Below, piece by piece: positions 8,487-17,213 of a stretch of DNA of 35,533 nt. Each line of letters starts with the position of its first letter. Position 1 is the first letter of the stretch. The notes below the pieces were generated by a model that saw only the letters and a list, made by a program, of their open reading frames with translations, was not told the origin of the DNA and ran no database searches. A program made the position numbers and the translations under genes. Source of the DNA: Verrucomicrobiaceae bacterium. GTDB lineage: Bacteria; Verrucomicrobiota; Verrucomicrobiia; Verrucomicrobiales; Verrucomicrobiaceae. Location of the stretch: assembly GCA_021151605.1 (NCBI GenBank), contig JAGKWZ010000028.1, positions 1 through 35,533 of the forward strand, given 5' to 3'.

Positions 8487-8857
8487 GCCATGCGAATCGT
8501 GGAGTCGAGAGTGATCTTCCCAGAGATGAATCGCGCCGTGGAGATCTTGCCGTCGCGAACCTCATAAATCGCCACCAGCTCGATTTTGCCGACGCCATCG
8601 GGAAAGGTGCGAGTCACCTCCTCGTGGTCGATGACCGTCTGGCCCATCGTGATGCGGTTGATGAGCCGAGCGTGCAGACGCGGATCACTCAAGCGTACCG
8701 CCATTCGCTCCCGCAACTGCGCGGGCCCGCTGCACAGCAAAGTATCGGGATACTCAAACTGCTGCACGTCTTCGGCATACGTCGCCAGCAGCGCATCGAC
8801 ATCGCGGGTGTTGTAGGCATCGAGCTGGCGTTGGACGATGGATTCTGGAGTTAGCAT
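8483..8857 (-). CDS. NTF2-like/SnoaL-like protein
   Basis: A 124-residue alpha+beta cone protein: VQRQLDAYNTRDVDALLATYAEDV is the classic N-terminal helix pair of SnoaL-like proteins, and the C-terminus contains VAIYEVRDGKI. Such proteins bind or isomerise small hydrophobic ligands, or act as steroid-isomerase-like enzymes; no specific function can be assigned. It is the first gene of the operon running to 5590. Confidence 0.85.
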   Translation of the reverse strand: MLTPESIVQRQLDAYNTRDVDALLATYAEDVQQFEYPDTLLCSGPAQLRERMAVRLSDPRLHARLINRITMGQTVIDHEEVTRTFPDGVGKIELVAIYEVRDGKISTARFISGKITLDSTIRMA

Positions 8858-8915
8858 AGAGTGCTGAGAGTATTCGTGATTACGAAAGCCTCAACTCTTC
8901 TGCCTGGAGCGAGAT

Positions 8916-10928
8916 TTACTGTGCTGACGCCCGCTCGACGATCCGTGCCACATCCTCCTCCAGCAGAAAACCGTCTTCGTGGAGCTTGTTGGCCGCTTCC
9001 TTGAAGCGCGACAGATACTCTTCCCGCGTCGGATAGCGTTCTTCCAGAGAAAGACGTGGGTCGCCGGTCTTTTCGCGTTCGGCCTTGGTTTTCGCAAACG
9101 GGATGAACATGCCATCAAGAGGCGAGAGCATCGTTTCGGCACCGACTTGCGGTGAGCGTAGGTTCCAGCCGGTGTAGGTGCCGAGAGGGACGGCGACTTC
9201 GGGGAGCACGATGCCGCTGGTTTCATTGCCGTCGGCGTTCACGGCAGGCAGGAGAGTCTGGAAGGGCTTTCCGGCCTTTGGCGGGATGATGTCGGTGATG
9301 CCTTCGCGGTGGAAACGCGGGCCGAAATCGAGTCGCGGAGGCTGATAGGCATGGGTGGGCAGGTGGACGCCAGGGATCTTCGGAAACTGCGATTTCCATG
9401 TGTCGAAGGTGACCAGCGAATGATCAGCGAGGCGCGGATGACGGCTTGGCGGAGGTGTTTTTCCGTTTTTCACCCACTCGACGAGATGCATGAGCATCGC
9501 ACGCAGCACGGGGCCGCGATCATCGAGTGTGTTGCGCGGCTGCTGGCAGATGCCGGGTGTGCCGTCGCTCTTGCCGAGGTGCTCTGCGCCGGCCACGAGA
9601 TACACACGCACGTCGTCGGGCAGCGTGAGGTCGGTTTTGCCCTCCACATCGGTGTGCAGCAGCGAGGCGGCGCGGCTCCAGTATTCAGTGGAGGTTTGCG
9701 TGAAGAGGATGCGCGGCGTGTGGCCGGACTTCCGCGAACGGGTGAGCGAATCACCTGATTCACCGGTGATGGGATCCGTCTGCGGCAGCGGGGCGAGCGG
9801 GAAGAACTCGCTGCCGGATAAATGGCCCTCGTGCTGCGTGCCATACTCCGTGCTCATGCGGAAGCGATGGTTGAACATGCCTTTGCCGGAACCTGCGACG
9901 TGGATCAAGGCACCGTCGAAGACGATGCGGTCATTCTCATCGCCGTTCAGGCCTTCAAAGAGGCAGTGATGGATGACCCGGCCCGACTGCGAGATGCCAA
10001 AGACGCAGGCTTTCTGCACCGAGCCAGCCAGCGGATTTGTTTTAGCATCGCCCTGACGAAAGAACGCCACGCAATCCCGCATCGCCGTGAGGCCGAGACC
10101 GGTCACGCGAGGCTCTTTCGCCGTGTAAACGAGGTCGTAGAGCCAACCGGGCCGCAAACCGGCCTTCACATACACATGCGTGGCATCAGGAATGAGCTTC
10201 TCCTTCTCCCACCGTCCAAACGCCCACTCCGCACGCGGCACCTCGATGCCTTCCGCGTCGCGATGCGGCCGCATCGTGAGCGTGGCGTCGGCGTTGTCGA
10301 AACTCACCGATGGAAACGCCGCGCCGATGCCCCACGGGCTCCACGAGAAGGCGCGGCTGAAGACTTGTTCCGTTCTCGTGATCTCCAGATGCGCTTTGCC
10401 GGTGATCGTTTTGCCGTTCTCCGTCGCCACTGGCAGGCCGCACAACAGGCGCTGCGTGTCATCCGCCTGCACCTCGCCATTCCAGCCGCACCACAGCACG
10501 GAAAAGCCATGCTTCATGAGGAAGCCATGTCCGGCATGCACCGCTGTCTTCGGATCATTTGTCCGCTCGCCATCGTTGAAGGTCCACAGCGCCAGCATGT
10601 TGCCGCGATTGTTCACGTCGTAGAGCAGCACGCCGTTGCCTTTGGCCGCATCGACCGGCTTCAGCAGAAAGAAGTCCGTCCAGCTCTCCACCTTGCCGCG
10701 AGCATTGCGCGGTGCCCGCCGGAGGTCGCTGATGCGCTCGTTGGCTTTGTTGGCAGGATCCGTCTCGATGAACATCCGACCCTTGAGGCGTTCATAGGCA
10801 CCCGCCGGGCCAAAAACATTACCATCGGCAAAGGACGATCGTTCGGCGATCTCGATGCGCACGACTTCCGCTTGCGCCAGGGCACTCAAACAAGCGGCGA
10901 CGATGAGGTGACGAAGGCGCAAGATCAT
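8916..10928 (-). CDS. Secreted alpha/beta hydrolase-domain protein (PF20091-like)
   Basis: A 670-residue protein with a signal peptide (1-20, ending ALAQA). The N-terminal beta-rich region contains VNNRGN and LLYD, and the nucleophile elbow is GISQSGR (Ser315). The later VAGAEH segment (about 447-452) is a plausible place for the catalytic histidine. The organisation matches the large 'alpha/beta hydrolase domain' family known from soil bacteria and PVC phyla, whose substrates are not established. The ATG overlaps the TGA of the ceramidase-like gene upstream (ATGA), so the two periplasmic proteins are translationally coupled. Confidence 0.8.
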   Translation of the reverse strand: MILRLRHLIVAACLSALAQAEVVRIEIAERSSFADGNVFGPAGAYERLKGRMFIETDPANKANERISDLRRAPRNARGKVESWTDFFLLKPVDAAKGNGVLLYDVNNRGNMLALWTFNDGERTNDPKTAVHAGHGFLMKHGFSVLWCGWNGEVQADDTQRLLCGLPVATENGKTITGKAHLEITRTEQVFSRAFSWSPWGIGAAFPSVSFDNADATLTMRPHRDAEGIEVPRAEWAFGRWEKEKLIPDATHVYVKAGLRPGWLYDLVYTAKEPRVTGLGLTAMRDCVAFFRQGDAKTNPLAGSVQKACVFGISQSGRVIHHCLFEGLNGDENDRIVFDGALIHVAGSGKGMFNHRFRMSTEYGTQHEGHLSGSEFFPLAPLPQTDPITGESGDSLTRSRKSGHTPRILFTQTSTEYWSRAASLLHTDVEGKTDLTLPDDVRVYLVAGAEHLGKSDGTPGICQQPRNTLDDRGPVLRAMLMHLVEWVKNGKTPPPSRHPRLADHSLVTFDTWKSQFPKIPGVHLPTHAYQPPRLDFGPRFHREGITDIIPPKAGKPFQTLLPAVNADGNETSGIVLPEVAVPLGTYTGWNLRSPQVGAETMLSPLDGMFIPFAKTKAEREKTGDPRLSLEERYPTREEYLSRFKEAANKLHEDGFLLEEDVARIVERASAQ

Positions 10929-12334
10929 GGGGTGGTGTGAACACGTTGCAGCATCTCCAGCGCCCTCGCGGTGATCTTCACGGAGGCTTCGCGTTCGACG
11001 CGGTTGGTGCCAAGCCAGGTTTCGTAACCGCCGAGGTCGTGATGCTTCGGTGTAGGCAGGTAGCCATTGCTGCCATTGGCGAGTTCGATGGTGAAAGTGT
11101 CTTTGAAAGGGCTGCGGGCTTTGATTTCGAGGCCAATCTCCGTGAAGACCTCAAACGGGATCGACGCGATGCCGAGATCACCAATGCGGAAGGCTTGGAT
11201 CACAGCTTGAACGGTGTCTGGCTTCGCATCGCGTGCAGCGAGTGTGCGCTCGGCATACGGCTGCTCCAAGCGATGCGTGGGCGTCGCATCTTTGGGCTTG
11301 GCGAGCACGCTTTCCGCCCACGCGATCATTTCCGGTGTCGGACGACGCACTCCCAGCTCCAAATCGCTCGCCGCAGCCTTCAGCGGCACCCAATCTTGAT
11401 GTTTGAGCGTCTCGCGCACACGCAGCACTTCCTGCGCGAGATCACCTGCGACGAGTTTGATCTTTTCATAGGGCTCGCGTTTCACGGTCGGCGTTTTGCC
11501 GCTGTAGTCGTTGTTGTTCACGTCACCGCAGGGACCATTCGCCAGGATGCCGACGCAGGGTGCGCCGACTTTTTCTTCGATGCGACGGCAGAATTCGCCG
11601 AAGTAATCCGCCGAGAGATCTTCTTTGTTCACGCCGCCGACGTAGTGCAGCCAGTAGTTTGCCATGAGCGCGATCTGGCGTCCGTCGGTGGCTTGAACGG
11701 AAAGGCAATACACCTCGGGATTCGTCGGTCCGGCAGGTCCGGCAAGGCGTGGAAGCAGCAGGCTACTCGGGTTCATCACTGCGCGATCTTTACCGCCAAA
11801 GGGGTTATCATTCGTCATGCCTTCCTTGAGCAGCCAGCGGCGATTAAAGACATGTTGCGGCAGCTTTCCCGTGCCCCACGCGATGCGGGCGGGCTCCAGA
11901 TTGTTCAGCGCACGCCGCACCCCATCCACCACGCGAGAGATGATGAAGCTGCGATAGTCGAGCGAGGGATCTTTGTTCGAGATGGCCGACACACTGGAAT
12001 GCGTGTGCGTGCCGGAGAACATCATGTTTGCCGCCGGGATGCCCGTGGCGGCTTCGAGCTTCTTCTTGGCCTCGTCCCAAACATCGCGTCCGAGTGAAAT
12101 CGTGTCTGCCACGGCAAAGGCGAGCTTCGTGGTGCCGTCATCGAGCACGAGGCAGCGCACATGCAGCTCATCATGCACATGCTTCGCGATGGGCCTCGGC
12201 GCGAAGTTTCCCACGATCTCCATGCCCAGCGGCGGCGTGATGTTGCTGGTGGCCGCGCCCGCTTTGAAGACGGGCTTGTCCTGAGCGGTGGCGAGCAAGG
12301 GCAGGGCGAGGAAGGCGAGGAAGAGAGATCTCAT
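10925..12334 (-). CDS. Secreted neutral ceramidase-like protein (N-terminal domain family)
   Basis: The frame is open to 12835, but the ATG at 12332-12334 begins a clear signal peptide (MRSLFLAFLALPLLATAQ), so a 469-residue product is called. It has the zinc-site motif GTHTHS (His110, His112) and a further candidate ligand in NYWLHY (His230), as in neutral/alkaline ceramidases. The expected nucleophile motif GDVSPN is replaced by GDVNNN (residues 270-275), so the ceramidase serine appears missing; ceramide hydrolysis should not be assumed. Only 42 bp separate its start from the divergent Gfo/Idh gene. Confidence 0.75.
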   Translation of the reverse strand: MRSLFLAFLALPLLATAQDKPVFKAGAATSNITPPLGMEIVGNFAPRPIAKHVHDELHVRCLVLDDGTTKLAFAVADTISLGRDVWDEAKKKLEAATGIPAANMMFSGTHTHSSVSAISNKDPSLDYRSFIISRVVDGVRRALNNLEPARIAWGTGKLPQHVFNRRWLLKEGMTNDNPFGGKDRAVMNPSSLLLPRLAGPAGPTNPEVYCLSVQATDGRQIALMANYWLHYVGGVNKEDLSADYFGEFCRRIEEKVGAPCVGILANGPCGDVNNNDYSGKTPTVKREPYEKIKLVAGDLAQEVLRVRETLKHQDWVPLKAAASDLELGVRRPTPEMIAWAESVLAKPKDATPTHRLEQPYAERTLAARDAKPDTVQAVIQAFRIGDLGIASIPFEVFTEIGLEIKARSPFKDTFTIELANGSNGYLPTPKHHDLGGYETWLGTNRVEREASVKITARALEMLQRVHTTP

Positions 12335-12376
12335 GCGATGCCAAACCAACGCCTCCCGGCTCGTATTCCCTTCACC

Positions 12377-13564
12377 ATGATGACCACCACCCGACGCCAA
12401 CTCTTCTTCGGTAGCACCGCATGGGCTGCAATGCGTGCTTTGCCTGCCGCTGATGCCACGATGCTCAAAGCCGCCATCATCGGCCACACCGGGGCAGGGG
12501 ACTACGGCCACGGCATCGAGCGTGTATTTCAAAACATGAGCGATGTCAGCGTGGTGGCCGTGGCGGACCCGCATGAGGGCGGCCGGGCCAAGGCGCAGGC
12601 TGCGAGTGGAGCCGCGAAGGGCTATGCGGACTATCGCGACATGCTGGCGAAGGAAAAACCCGACCTCGTGGCCATCGGCCCGCGTTGGGCCACGGAACAT
12701 CACGCGATGGCGATGGCTGCGCTGGAGTCCGGGGCGCATTTGTATCTCGAAAAGCCTTTCTCCATCACGCTGGCAGAGGCGGATGACGTCCTGCGTCTGG
12801 CCAAGGTGAATCAGCGCCGTGTTGCCGTTGCTCATGTCTCACGTATGGCACCGAGCGTGCTGCGTCTGGAGAAAGCCCTGCGCGAAGGACTCATCGGTGA
12901 TGTGTTGGAAATTCATACCGTGGGCAAGATGGGATCACGTGCGGGTGGCCAAGATATGATGGTGCTCGGCTTGCACGTGTTTGATCTCGCTCGGCTCTTT
13001 GGTGGTGAGGTTCAGTGGTGTCAGGCACGCGTCAGTTATCATGGCAAAAGCGTCATCCTTGCTGATGCCAAGGAGTCGCCTACTGACAAAGTCGGTCCCG
13101 TCGTCGGCGACGACATTTTCGCGACCTTTGCGATGGATTCGGGTGTGAACGTCACCTTCCGGAGCCGAGTGGGCTTGGAGAAAGCTACGGGCCCCTTCGG
13201 CATGGAGATCATCGGCACGCGTGGCATTGTGCGGATGCATGCGGGCTTTGCTCCCACCCTATCCCTGCTCACAGAGCCGAATCGCGCGGCTACCACTCGA
13301 GTGGAGAATTGGCAGGACTGGACTGGAGGTGTCGAACCCGCTGCTGATGCCAAATTTGAAGGTCTCACTGGCTACGATGCTTCGCATCGTCGTGTCGTGC
13401 GTGACTGGCTCCAGTCCATCGCTGAAAATCGCGAGCCACTTGGTTCTGGCGAACGTGCGATGAAGGCCATGGAGATGGCGCATGGTGTTTTCCAGTCTGG
13501 CATTACGGGCCAGCGCGTCGAATTTCCGCTCTTGAAGCGCACGCATCCGCTGTTGGCCGACTGA
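12377..13564 (+). CDS. Tat-exported Gfo/Idh/MocA-family oxidoreductase
   Basis: A 395-residue protein. The ATG at 12377 was chosen because it directly precedes a twin-arginine leader (TTTRRQLFFGSTAWAA); an upstream in-frame ATG at 12338 would place the leader internally. A Rossmann dinucleotide loop (IIGHTGAGDYGHG, about 34-46) is followed by the conserved EKP (Glu125-Pro127) and the family's C-terminal alpha/beta domain. It is expected to oxidise or epimerise a sugar or cyclitol with NAD(P). Periplasmic members of this family are common in PVC genomes and are thought to carry their cofactor through Tat. Its stop codon directly abuts the stop of the convergent next gene. Confidence 0.88.
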   Translation: MMTTTRRQLFFGSTAWAAMRALPAADATMLKAAIIGHTGAGDYGHGIERVFQNMSDVSVVAVADPHEGGRAKAQAASGAAKGYADYRDMLAKEKPDLVAIGPRWATEHHAMAMAALESGAHLYLEKPFSITLAEADDVLRLAKVNQRRVAVAHVSRMAPSVLRLEKALREGLIGDVLEIHTVGKMGSRAGGQDMMVLGLHVFDLARLFGGEVQWCQARVSYHGKSVILADAKESPTDKVGPVVGDDIFATFAMDSGVNVTFRSRVGLEKATGPFGMEIIGTRGIVRMHAGFAPTLSLLTEPNRAATTRVENWQDWTGGVEPAADAKFEGLTGYDASHRRVVRDWLQSIAENREPLGSGERAMKAMEMAHGVFQSGITGQRVEFPLLKRTHPLLAD

Positions 13565-14416
13565 TCAACATTTCTCCAGCCACTCGATCCGACTTCGCAG
13601 TCTGCGCTGCCGCTCTTCATTCGGATTCGGATACAGGATGGGATACCAAGCTGTCATCACCGCAGCGCGTCCGATGAGGCTTTGGTTCAGCGCTTTTTCA
13701 TCCACCGGGCCATAGGCATCCAGGATCGCCTTCACGGTGGCGGGATCTTCATCGAGGAGCTTCGCATTCCAGATGACGGAGGCCACATCCCACTCGACCG
13801 GACCGGCGAAGGTATCCTCCCAGTCCGTCCATAGCAGGCCGCGTGTCGTGTTCATGAGGTTCCCCATGTGAGCATCGCCATGCAGTGGCTGATGCGGGTA
13901 GCTACTCAGAACTTGCGTGGAAGCCGTGAGATGATCCCGGAGCATTTGTTGTGTCGATTTCGGGAAGAGTTCACGCTCATCCAGGATGGTGAGACTCTCG
14001 GAGATGATCGCCAGATTTGGCAATGACTCCGGGAAGTGACTCATGATTTGATGGCACTGGCGCAGCGTGTGGCCGATCACAGTGGGATCGGGTTCGGCGT
14101 CGATCTTGGTGACGAACTCCCAAAAGTTGATCGGATAGCCCAGATGAAGATGCGGACCCGCTGGCAAAGCTGGATGCAGAGGGATCACTGGCGCGCCGTT
14201 TTTCGTGAGATGCAGGGCGATGGCATTTTCCCGGGCAAACCACTCTGTGCCCTGCCGTGGGCCGTCTGTGTCCTGAACGATGCGTGCGACCAGCGTCTCC
14301 GTGAGGCGCAAAACAAGTGTGCTGCTGTTTTGCAGAATGTCACAGCGATCTGGCGTGATGCCGTGGGCGAGGGCTATTTCTGTGGCGGCGCGGATGGGAA
14401 GATCTGTCGATAGCAT
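13565..14416 (-). CDS. Aminoglycoside phosphotransferase-family kinase-like protein
   Basis: A 283-residue cytosolic protein. LHGDAHMGNLM (His179, Asp181, Asn186) is the catalytic Brenner motif of the APH/choline-kinase fold, and TDWED (Asp198, Glu200) supplies the metal-binding acid, with FAGPVEWDVA after it. Such enzymes phosphorylate small hydroxylated molecules; a resistance role is not implied. No gap separates its stop from that of the Gfo/Idh gene. Confidence 0.88.
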   Translation of the reverse strand: MLSTDLPIRAATEIALAHGITPDRCDILQNSSTLVLRLTETLVARIVQDTDGPRQGTEWFARENAIALHLTKNGAPVIPLHPALPAGPHLHLGYPINFWEFVTKIDAEPDPTVIGHTLRQCHQIMSHFPESLPNLAIISESLTILDERELFPKSTQQMLRDHLTASTQVLSSYPHQPLHGDAHMGNLMNTTRGLLWTDWEDTFAGPVEWDVASVIWNAKLLDEDPATVKAILDAYGPVDEKALNQSLIGRAAVMTAWYPILYPNPNEERQRRLRSRIEWLEKC

Positions 14417-14439
14417 GATAAAAAGTCAGCCTTTGTTTC

Positions 14440-15114
14440 TCAGCCGACAGGTTCGCAACTCTTCACTCGCGCGCCGTCTATTTTGGACAGCCACTTCACG
14501 CGCCACCCAGCGATCTCCGTCGTGTATTCGCGATCATTGTCATCGTGGTAAGCAGGCTGTGGCTGCTGAGCTAGAGATTGGTCGATAATGAGGCGTGTCA
14601 CGTCCGGCACAGGGCTTTCACAATCCCAAATGACCGGCACAGGCGGCGGTGGCGTGTCCGCGAAGCCACTGTAGGCATCAGGGATGGAGTCCGCGTAACG
14701 CACATAGGGTTTGATGTCGAAAATGGGTGTGCCATCGACGAGATCGACACCGGAGACGAACAGACGCGGAGACTTATCGCCCTCAAGTTCCACTCGGTCC
14801 AGCTTCACCACGCTCAAGGTCAGCCGGTTTGGCCGAAAGGGCGAGCGCGTGGCAAACACCCCTCGCCGCTCATTTCCGCCGAGCTTAGGCGGACGCACCG
14901 TGAGCGAGGTTGGCTCTTCATTCACCAGATGAAACTGAGTGATGAGCCATAGATGGCTGAACTCCTCGATCCCTTTGACCGCCTCGGCGCGTCGATAGCC
15001 GTGCTCAAACTCGATGATTCCCCATGCACTTGGTGCCAGCCCTGACTGGCGCGGCACACCAAATTTGTCGGTGTAACAGGTGCGCAAAGTGGCGATGACG
15101 TTCAGCGTGGACAT
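14440..15114 (-). CDS. trmO: tRNA (N6-threonylcarbamoyladenosine37-N6)-methyltransferase TrmO
   Basis: A 224-residue protein of the TsaA/TrmO family, which methylates t6A37 in tRNA-Thr with SAM. Family signatures: a DKFGVPRQSGLAP segment, LWLITQFH, the highly conserved FATRSPFRPNRLTLSVVKL (about 87-106) and IFDIKPYVRYADS. A GTG at 15160-15162 in the same frame overlaps the stop of the transpeptidase gene (GTGA) and would add 16 residues. The family N-terminus fits the ATG at 15112-15114 better, and neither start has a strong Shine-Dalgarno. Confidence 0.9.
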   Translation of the reverse strand: MSTLNVIATLRTCYTDKFGVPRQSGLAPSAWGIIEFEHGYRRAEAVKGIEEFSHLWLITQFHLVNEEPTSLTVRPPKLGGNERRGVFATRSPFRPNRLTLSVVKLDRVELEGDKSPRLFVSGVDLVDGTPIFDIKPYVRYADSIPDAYSGFADTPPPPVPVIWDCESPVPDVTRLIIDQSLAQQPQPAYHDDNDREYTTEIAGWRVKWLSKIDGARVKSCEPVG

Positions 15115-15158
15115 AGACCGGGCAAATAGAGATGCTGGGAGCGCGTGAGGTGCATCAC

Positions 15159-15914
15159 TCACTGGGGGCCGTAGCCTTCGAGGTAGAGAGTAGAAGTTTT
15201 ATTTTTGCTCGGTGCTTTGACTGGGAGCCGCTTCGGAGTTTGCGGTTTCGCCAATGCGGGAGTCCTGGGGGACGTCGGCGCGGGTGGCGGGGGCTTTACG
15301 ACGGGAGCTTTGGGTGGAAGAACAGTTGGGCGAAGAGCCTGGAGGGCGGCGTTTGATTGTATCTCTACAGGTGTGCCCTGAGGGGTGGCAGCAAAGAAGA
15401 GCGGGGCCATTTTTGCCGAAAGGCGGATACAGCCGTGAGAGGCAGGATATCCGGGGAGGTACCCTTGATGCATGCCAATGGCACCATTGATGCGCATGAA
15501 GTAGCGCATGTCGGCCCCGACGAATCTTGTGCCTACAGGCGCAGTGTCCGTGCGGGTGTTGACGTCCTGAACGACGACATTGCCTGCCTGATCAACAAAG
15601 GCACCGTAGAGGCTGGAGCGATGATCGATGTCCTTCTCAGTGACTTTGAAATTTCCGGGATGGGTATCGTATCCCTCACGCCCTGAGGAGATGGGGGAGA
15701 GCCCGACGAGCCGCCCGCCTTTGAAGAGGGCGACGAGTTGCTCCTGAAGGCTGATGACGATTTTTGTCGGACCACTCACGGTTTCTGCCGACCAGTAAGT
15801 TTCGTCTTGGGTGTGTGGCGGCAAAACGGAGGTGCTGGCGCACTGGCACAGAGCAATAATGCAAACGGTGCTGAGGAGAAGGCGGGGAAAGCTCAGAATA
15901 AAAGCGGAAGGCAT
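15159..15914 (-). CDS. L,D-transpeptidase (YkuD domain), exported
   Basis: A 251-residue protein with an N-terminal hydrophobic export segment (about 10-25). Two cysteines follow it, though the lipobox is poor. The YkuD catalytic domain spans about 50-190, with GMHQG (His149) and SHGCIRLS (His160, Cys162, Arg164). It forms or edits 3-3 peptidoglycan cross-links or attaches proteins to the wall in the periplasm. The C-terminal 60 residues are Pro/Lys-rich and probably disordered, possibly wall-interacting. The stop overlaps an alternative GTG start of trmO. Confidence 0.92.
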   Translation of the reverse strand: MPSAFILSFPRLLLSTVCIIALCQCASTSVLPPHTQDETYWSAETVSGPTKIVISLQEQLVALFKGGRLVGLSPISSGREGYDTHPGNFKVTEKDIDHRSSLYGAFVDQAGNVVVQDVNTRTDTAPVGTRFVGADMRYFMRINGAIGMHQGYLPGYPASHGCIRLSAKMAPLFFAATPQGTPVEIQSNAALQALRPTVLPPKAPVVKPPPPAPTSPRTPALAKPQTPKRLPVKAPSKNKTSTLYLEGYGPQ

Positions 15915-16041
15915 GGTGAAACGCCTGAATCAGAGCGCGAGCCAGTGAAAGAGTCGAGCATGCTTTTCTTTCTGCTCTCTTGAAGTCGTGAAGAACCTTG
16001 GAACCTGAACTTTTCATGGCTATGGTGGCGAAATTCCCCCC

Positions 16042-16599
16042 ATGAGTACTCCATCCCTTCCGCCACTGACCCCCGAGACCACCCTGGCCGAGGTGCTGCG
16101 TGCCTACCCAGGGGCGCAAAGGGCTCTATTTGCTCGTTACCACATCGGCGGGTGCAGCAGTTGTGCTTTTCAGCCGACGGAGACGATCTCCCAGGTCTGT
16201 GCTCGCAATGACCTGGATGTCCCGGAGGTGATCGCACACATCGAGAACAGTCACGGTGAAGATGTGAAGCTCCAGATCAGCCCCCGCGAACTGGCTGCTC
16301 TGATGAGCACGAGCAGCACTGTCCGCGTCTTGGATGTCCGGACGCGTGAAGAGCACGAGGCGGTGAAGATCCCCGGTTCCACGCTGTTGAGTCAGGAGGT
16401 GGTTCAAACGGCGTTCGATAAGTGGCCTAAGGATACACCAGTGATCCTTTATGATCATACGGGTGGCCGTAGCATGGATGTGGCTGCCTATTTCTTGGGC
16501 CATGGCTTTACCAGCACGCAGTGCCTGGCAGGCGGCATTGATGCCTACAGTTTGGAGGTCGATCCCAAGCTGCCAAGGTATCGCGTCGAGATCGAGTGA
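16042..16599 (+). CDS. Rhodanese-like protein lacking the catalytic cysteine, with N-terminal CxxC domain
   Basis: A 185-residue cytosolic protein. The first 75 residues match the small helical ScdA_N/DUF1858-like domain with a GGCSSC motif (Cys38, Cys41), which in related proteins participates in redox or Fe-S chemistry. Residues 80-185 form a rhodanese fold (VLDVRTREEHEAVKIPGS, then the active-site loop DHTGGRS). The usual Cys of the loop is Asp138, so sulfurtransfer by the canonical mechanism is not possible. It may instead be a binding or redox-sensing module. It converges on the receiver gene with only 10 bp between stops. Confidence 0.88.
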   Translation: MSTPSLPPLTPETTLAEVLRAYPGAQRALFARYHIGGCSSCAFQPTETISQVCARNDLDVPEVIAHIENSHGEDVKLQISPRELAALMSTSSTVRVLDVRTREEHEAVKIPGSTLLSQEVVQTAFDKWPKDTPVILYDHTGGRSMDVAAYFLGHGFTSTQCLAGGIDAYSLEVDPKLPRYRVEIE

Positions 16600-16609
16600 T
16601 TGGGCCGTT

Positions 16610-17161
16610 TCAAAACGCCAGCAAAGGAGCGTGGCGATCCTGCTCCCGCAGACTGGAGGAGGCGATGGGAGCGGTGGCATTGAGCCGCTCTCGTTCCTCT
16701 TCGGAGTAGCCGGACATGGCGCAGTTCCAGACGGCGTGACCGATGATCGGGCAAGGCCAGGGGCAACGCAGAGGCACGAATCCACGGCAGCCGAGAGCCA
16801 TGCTTACTTTGATGAAAAGGTCATCCACACAGTAAGGTTTGTTCAGAAAGCTGTGGCTGTTTGTGGTCTCCAAAGGCTGGCTAAGCTGGGTGTCCGAGCC
16901 TCCAGAAATGAATATGACTGGCGTCAATATGTGCTGGTGACGAAGCTCATGAACCACCTGCGGTCCGCTGAGTCCTGGCATGCAGACATCAATAAGGATG
17001 CAGTCTGGAAGTGTGACCGCGAGTGAGGCCAGAAACTCCTCACCCGAGTGAAAATACTGGCTTCTAAAGCCCAGTGTCTCCAGCAAACGCGCGAGTGAGA
17101 GCCCTACCAATGAGTCATCATCGACGATGGCGATAAGAGGTGAAGGCGTGCTGAAGTGCAT
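16610..17161 (-). CDS. Response-regulator receiver protein with Cys-rich C-terminal tail
   Basis: A 183-residue protein. Residues 8-122 are a receiver domain with acidic pocket DDD (14-16), phospho-acceptor Asp58 (LIDVCMPG), Ser86 in place of Thr and Lys108 (LNKPY). No DNA-binding domain follows. The 60-residue tail has Cys125, Cys133, Cys137, His142 and Cys147, a spacing that could bind a metal or Fe-S cluster, then SEEERERL. It is 52 bp downstream of the FixJ-type regulator and probably in the same transcript. Partners are likely the neighbouring kinases. Confidence 0.85.
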   Translation of the reverse strand: MHFSTPSPLIAIVDDDSLVGLSLARLLETLGFRSQYFHSGEEFLASLAVTLPDCILIDVCMPGLSGPQVVHELRHQHILTPVIFISGGSDTQLSQPLETTNSHSFLNKPYCVDDLFIKVSMALGCRGFVPLRCPWPCPIIGHAVWNCAMSGYSEEERERLNATAPIASSSLREQDRHAPLLAF

Positions 17162-17213
17162 ACGGAAATATCAATCAAACCCATATCTCCGGCAAGACTT
17201 TGCTGGTGGGGCA

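Noticed and set aside
9822..12097. Long plus-strand frames of 372 and 386 codons (9822-10940 and 10937-12097)
   Set aside because: They are antisense to the alpha/beta hydrolase and ceramidase-like genes, which have signal peptides and family motifs; the frames show only Arg/His-rich composition typical of GC-rich shadows.
12161..12376. Upstream extension of the Gfo/Idh gene to 12161
   Set aside because: It runs antisense into the ceramidase-like signal peptide region, and the twin-arginine leader begins at 12377.
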